Below the pieces are notes generated by a model. It was not told the DNA's origin, did no database searches, and worked only from the letters and a program-made list of their open reading frames with translations. Position numbers and translations under genes: made by a program. A stretch of 33,401 bases of DNA from Candidatus Krumholzibacteriia bacterium (GTDB lineage Bacteria; Krumholzibacteriota; Krumholzibacteriia; JAJRXK01): positions 1 to 33,401 of the forward strand of contig DATFKK010000010.1 of assembly GCA_035268685.1 (NCBI GenBank), in the 5' to 3' direction. Positions 30,109 to 33,401 of this stretch are shown here, piece by piece (the stretch's first letter is position 1; the number at the start of each line of letters is the position of its first letter).

Positions 30109-31724
30109 AGACCGCGTGGATCGCGTTGATCGTGCTGGTCATGGCCGTTCCGGTCCGGGCCGACGAACTGCGCGTGGAGATGAGCAACCTGCTCGAACTG
30201 CAGATCGGCCGCGACTTCGCGAACGAGGACGAGGACCGGCGTCGTTTCTTCGGCCAGTTCCTGCTCGACGTCTATCCGACACGGGATCTTCGCCTTGGGC
30301 TGCGGGTGGAGCGCTTCGCCGACTCGCCGCCACCGGAGCTGTTCGGCAACCCCGTGGCCGAGTACGAGTACGATCGCCTGGCGCAGCGCTTCGTCGAGTG
30401 GTCGAGTCGTCACGCGCGCTTCCGCGTGGGCAACGGTTACGCGATCCTCGGTCACGGCCTGCTGTTCCGGGCCTTCGAACTGCCCGGCGTGGTCCGACAG
30501 ACGCAATTCCCGATCGTGTCGTACGCCGAGAGCCGCGATCTCGACGGCGTGACGCTCGACGCGTGGTACGGCCCGCTCGAGCTCACACTGCTGCACGGAA
30601 CACCGGTGATCGCTCCCGACGTCGCCCCCGAACAGCCGAACCAGGTGCGGCGCGCAGGGAGCGTCACCGGCGGCCGCGCGATGCTCGAGGTGGTCGAGGG
30701 CCTGCGCGTGGGCGGTTCGGTGCTGCACGCCGACGGTCTCGAGGCCGGACTCGCCACCTCGCGCGCCGAGGAGTTCGGCGCCGTCGAGGTCGACGTCGAC
30801 CTGCTCCGCTTCGTTCCCGGCGGCGACGACCTGCCCTTCTTCCTGCGCACGGTCGTGGAGTACGCCGGGCGTTCGTGGCAGCCCTTCGACGGCGGTCTGC
30901 GCACGGCCACCGGGGTGCCGCACGCGCTGTACTCGAACACCCAGATCGGCTGGGACACCGGCGCGCTCGGGATCGAGACCAAGGACTACCACCAGTTCCG
31001 GCTCGGCGTGAACGACCCTCCCACGCTGGTGCCCGAGTTCACGCACCGCCTCCTGAACCGCACCACGCACGTTCTCGATCCCCTCGACGAGAAGGGGCAC
31101 CAGATCACCCTGGGCCAGCGGCTGCCCGACTGGATCGGTCGCGGGTCGATCGAGGCGGTGTACGCGCAGTCGGAGGGACGTCTCGAGGTCCTCGGGGAAT
31201 ACCGCGACCCGCGCGAGTACGAGCAGTTCTTCGTGGCGCTCGAGAGTGATCCCAGCCGATCGGTGCGTGTCCGGGTGTACTTCAGCGATGGCCACGACGA
31301 GTTCGAGGGACTCGAGGAGATCCGGACCGTGGGGTTGCTGGCCTCGTCCCGTCGCCTGCCCCACGACCTGGCCGTGGAGCTCGACGTGGGCCACCAGGTC
31401 CGCGAGCGGCGCGGGGTGGGGGAAGTGGTCCGCAGCGACGACATCGCGGTGGTGGCATCGGTGTCGCGGGCCTCGCTGGGTACGGTGGGGCTCCTCTGGG
31501 AACGCACCGACGATCCTCTGTTCCTCGACGATCCTTCGCTGGCCGAGGACGAGAGCAGGGCGCGGGACTTCGTCGGAGGCACGCTGTCGTGGCGCGTTGA
31601 CCAGAACCACGACGTGCTGGCCTTCTACGGCGAACGCCGCGGCGGCGTGGCCTGCACGTCGGGGACCTGCTACTTCGTGCCGGACTTCGAGGGGCTGGAG
31701 CTGCGGGTGTTGAGCCGGTTCTAG
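30105..31724 (+). CDS. Outer-membrane beta-barrel-like protein (DUF6029-like), probable CTG start
   Basis: 539 residues. No ATG, GTG or TTG gives a sensible start with a signal: the best is CTG 30105, overlapping the TGA of the upstream gene (CTGA), with GAGGAGG 7 bases ahead. It yields a clean signal peptide, KTAWIALIVLVMAVPVRA after the initiator. TTG 30126 would lose the positive n-region. The rest is beta-rich, with many Arg/Glu/Tyr strand pairs ('LRLGLRVERFADSPP', 'RHARFRVGNGYAILGHGLLFRAFE') and a C-terminal Phe. This resembles DUF6029 outer-membrane proteins of Bacteroidota. Those are often next to thioredoxin-fold genes, as here. The C-terminus has a Cys pair (CTSGTC). Function unknown. 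Confidence 0.75.
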   Translation: MKTAWIALIVLVMAVPVRADELRVEMSNLLELQIGRDFANEDEDRRRFFGQFLLDVYPTRDLRLGLRVERFADSPPPELFGNPVAEYEYDRLAQRFVEWSSRHARFRVGNGYAILGHGLLFRAFELPGVVRQTQFPIVSYAESRDLDGVTLDAWYGPLELTLLHGTPVIAPDVAPEQPNQVRRAGSVTGGRAMLEVVEGLRVGGSVLHADGLEAGLATSRAEEFGAVEVDVDLLRFVPGGDDLPFFLRTVVEYAGRSWQPFDGGLRTATGVPHALYSNTQIGWDTGALGIETKDYHQFRLGVNDPPTLVPEFTHRLLNRTTHVLDPLDEKGHQITLGQRLPDWIGRGSIEAVYAQSEGRLEVLGEYRDPREYEQFFVALESDPSRSVRVRVYFSDGHDEFEGLEEIRTVGLLASSRRLPHDLAVELDVGHQVRERRGVGEVVRSDDIAVVASVSRASLGTVGLLWERTDDPLFLDDPSLAEDESRARDFVGGTLSWRVDQNHDVLAFYGERRGGVACTSGTCYFVPDFEGLELRVLSRF

Positions 31725-31757
31725 GTAAGACTCGGTTCCTGCGGTCGACCGCGGCCT

Positions 31758-32450
31758 TCACGGCCCGACGGTCACGGCCTCCTCACCCACCTCGACCGTC
31801 GCCCGCCGCCCCCCGAAACCGTCCGGCTCGGTCCCCGGCCCCGTGCCGGCGTCGATCCACGTGTCGCCGTCGACCACGAACTGGTAGGCGTAGGTACCCG
31901 GGGTGAGCTCGATCGTGATCTCCCACACCCCGTTGCCGTCGACGTCGTCGAGCACGTGCGTCGCGGCGTCCCAGTCGTCGAACTCACCGGCGAGCGACAC
32001 CGCGTTGACCGGGCCGGCCGGATCGAAGCGGAAGGTCACCGGCGTGCCCTGCGGCCCGGTGTCGATCGCGACCACTCCCGGGCCTCCCTCGCGGGAGCCG
32101 TAGCCCACCACCATGGGCTCGTCCTCGACGACTACGACCGAGTTCTGCCCACCGAAACCGTCGTCGGCGAACTCGAGGGCCCACTCGTCGGTGATCCATT
32201 CCGAGCCGTCGACCACGTACTTGTACTGGTGGCGACCGGGCGGCAGGTCGACCGTGACCTCCCAGACGCCGTCCACGTTCTCCATGGGGGTCGCCCCGGT
32301 GTCCCACTGGTTGAAGCTCCCGGCCAGGTTGACCGAGTTCGCGGGGGTCGGCGACCGGTAGCGGAAGGTCACCGCGGTGGCGTAGGCGGCGGTCGCGGTC
32401 AGCGCCGTCACGAGCAGGACGAGCACGGGCATGCGGATGTTCAAGGTCAT
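31758..32450 (-). CDS. Exported protein with two CBM48/AMPK-type glycogen-binding domains
   Basis: 230 residues from ATG 32450. GGAGG is only one or two bases from that ATG; the TTG at codon 3 (32444), 8 bases away, may be the real start. The signal peptide ends near AYA (about 24). Two similar domains follow (about 26-110 and 130-225), each with the E-set pattern of CBM48/AMPK beta: 'NSVNLAGSFNQWD' / 'NAVSLAGEFDDWD', then 'GVWEVTVDLPPGRHQYKYVVDG' / 'GVWEITIELTPGTYAYQFVVDG'. Tryptophans and Lys/Gln in those strands bind glucan chains in known members. It has no catalytic domain. Its neighbours, a GH97 gene just across the divergent gap and a GH57 gene, support binding starch or glycogen outside the cell. 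Confidence 0.88.
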   Translation of the reverse strand: MTLNIRMPVLVLLVTALTATAAYATAVTFRYRSPTPANSVNLAGSFNQWDTGATPMENVDGVWEVTVDLPPGRHQYKYVVDGSEWITDEWALEFADDGFGGQNSVVVVEDEPMVVGYGSREGGPGVVAIDTGPQGTPVTFRFDPAGPVNAVSLAGEFDDWDAATHVLDDVDGNGVWEITIELTPGTYAYQFVVDGDTWIDAGTGPGTEPDGFGGRRATVEVGEEAVTVGP

Positions 32451-32477
32451 GACCTCCGGCCTGGGTTCCGACCCGAC

Positions 32478-32483
32478 AGCATA
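32478..32483 (-). promoter_or_regulatory. Possible -10 element of the CBM48-like gene
   Basis: TATGCT on the minus strand, about 28 bases ahead of ATG 32450. It would start transcription near 32471. No good -35 is visible. Confidence 0.3.
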
Positions 32484-32518
32484 GACCAGCGCCGCCCGGA
32501 CGTCGCGGATGCGATTCG

Positions 32519-32547
32519 TTGCCGGGGCCGGGGCGCTCTGCTACCGT
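32519..32547 (+). promoter_or_regulatory. Sigma-70-like promoter of the GH97 gene
   Basis: TTGCCG (32519-32524), 17 bases, TACCGT (32542-32547). The optimal spacing supports it. Transcription would begin near 32554, leaving a leader of about 35 bases with GGGAGG before ATG 32589. Confidence 0.4.
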
Positions 32548-32588
32548 CGCTCGGTTCCTGCTGCACGCCGAATCCGGGAGGCCCAGGC

Positions 32589-33401
32589 ATGATCCCGACG
32601 AGCCCTCGATCGCTGATCGTCGTTCTCGCCATTCTCGCGGCCACCGCGGCCCACGCCCAGGCCCAGTTGTGGGAGGTCCGTTCGCCCGACGGGCGGATCG
32701 GGTTCCGGGTGACGCTCGACGAGCAGGGGCGCCTGTTCCACCACGTCGATCACGACGGGCGTCCTGTGATCGAACGGTCCGCCCTGGGCTTCGTCCTGAA
32801 GGACGCGCCGTCCATGGACCGCGACTTCGAACTCGTCGAACAGACCACGCGTGAGGCCACCGAGGAGTACGAGCTGCCCTGGGGTGAGGTCCGCGCGGTC
32901 TCCGACGCCTACCGCGAGATGGAGCTGGAGTTCACCCAGGGTGGGCGCACGATCGTTCTCACCGCACGCGTGTTCGACGACGGGGTCGGCTTCCGCTTCA
33001 CATGGCCCGAGCAGGACACCCTCGGTGACTTCGTGATCATGGACGAGCTCACCGAGTTCGATTTCGCGGGTGATCCCATCGCCTGGTGGATTCCGGCGTA
33101 CGCGGGCAATCGCTACGAGCACCTGTACCGGCGTCACCGCACGAGCGCGCTGGCGGCCATGCCGTCGGTGCGCGCGGTGCACACGCCGCTGACCCTCGAG
33201 GCGGACCGCGGCCTGACCGTCGCCCTGCACGAGGCGGCGCTGACGGACTACGCCTCGATGACGCTGGTGGCCGAACCGGGCGCCGTGTTCGCCTGCGACC
33301 TCGTGCCCTGGTCGGACGGCACCAAGGTGCGGGCCCGTGCGCCCTTCCGGACACCATGGCGTACGGTGCAGATCGGGACACGCCCGGACGAGCTGCTCGA
33401 G
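32589..33401 (+). CDS. Glycoside hydrolase family 97 enzyme, N-terminal part (cut by window edge)
   Basis: 271 codons are visible and the frame is open to the window end. GGGAGG lies 8 bases before ATG 32589. The signal peptide ends AHAQA (about 24). The visible part is the N-terminal beta-sandwich domain of GH97: 'WEVRSPDGRIGFRVTLDEQG', 'DDGVGFRFTWPEQD', 'WWIPAYAGNRYEHLYRR', 'VHTPLTLEADRGLTVALHEAALTDYASMTL' and 'TPWRTVQIG' are family hallmarks. The catalytic barrel with the glutamates or aspartate is beyond the edge. GH97 includes retaining alpha-galactosidases and inverting alpha-glucosidases (SusB); the C-terminal residues that tell them apart are missing. Beside a CBM48-like protein and a GH57 enzyme, alpha-glucosidase action on maltodextrins in the periplasm is the likelier choice. 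Confidence 0.92.
   Translation, partial: MIPTSPRSLIVVLAILAATAAHAQAQLWEVRSPDGRIGFRVTLDEQGRLFHHVDHDGRPVIERSALGFVLKDAPSMDRDFELVEQTTREATEEYELPWGEVRAVSDAYREMELEFTQGGRTIVLTARVFDDGVGFRFTWPEQDTLGDFVIMDELTEFDFAGDPIAWWIPAYAGNRYEHLYRRHRTSALAAMPSVRAVHTPLTLEADRGLTVALHEAALTDYASMTLVAEPGAVFACDLVPWSDGTKVRARAPFRTPWRTVQIGTRPDELLE

Noticed and set aside
31741-31752. 12-base palindrome GCGGTCGACCGC as a terminator or attachment site
   Set aside because: It has no loop, no T-run and no sign of an integrated element nearby.

Overview
The window is about 33.4 kb of high-GC bacterial DNA with 27 protein-coding genes on both strands, two of them cut by the window ends. No rRNA, tRNA, CRISPR array, insertion sequence or phage gene was seen. 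Four exported proteins end in the same C-terminal module (NPFNPxTxLRF start, FlgD/type IX-like sorting domain). This module, the high GC and the mix of starch-active enzymes suggest an uncultured member of the Fibrobacterota-Chlorobiota-Bacteroidota neighbourhood, for example Krumholzibacteriota or Eisenbacteria-like lineages. That placement is an inference.

Layout. 1-1033: a partial exported protein and a cohesin-like protein with a sorting domain. 1434-5834: an RND efflux pump with its lipoprotein adaptor. 5892-10592: an ATP-grasp ligase facing a minus-strand run of a serine hydrolase, an acyltransferase, a NodB-type deacetylase and a small unknown protein. 10663-13007: a deiodinase-like selenoprotein gene and a sigma-54 activator. 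13008-18772: a sorted secreted protein, pheA, a hybrid histidine kinase and a second ATP-grasp protein. 18900-22475: two small envelope proteins, a long inverted repeat and a secreted GH57 enzyme. 22756-28070: a likely outer-membrane protein, a membrane-anchored protein, a cysteine-rich TIM-barrel-like protein and a small basic protein. 28102-31724: a redox island. 31758-33401: a starch-binding-module protein and a GH97 enzyme.

The most notable content is two genes that look broken by TGA but are best read as selenoproteins. The first (10663-11547, minus) is an iodothyronine-deiodinase-like lipoprotein. The second (28799-29599, plus) is an exported thioredoxin-fold protein with a U-x-x-C active site and a C-terminal sorting domain. 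In both, TGA lies exactly at the catalytic Cys/Sec position, the frame continues with full homology, and a stem-loop fitting the bacterial SECIS rules follows at the right distance. The second selenoprotein is translationally coupled to a TlpA-like thioredoxin and a DUF6029-like outer-membrane protein. That last gene appears to start with CTG overlapping the upstream stop codon.

GH57, the CBM48-like protein and GH97 together point to alpha-glucan use outside the cytoplasm. The sigma-54 activator, two -24/-12-like promoters and a perfect 8-bp operator-like inverted repeat suggest some sigma-54 control here. All functions are read from sequence motifs; no database search was possible.
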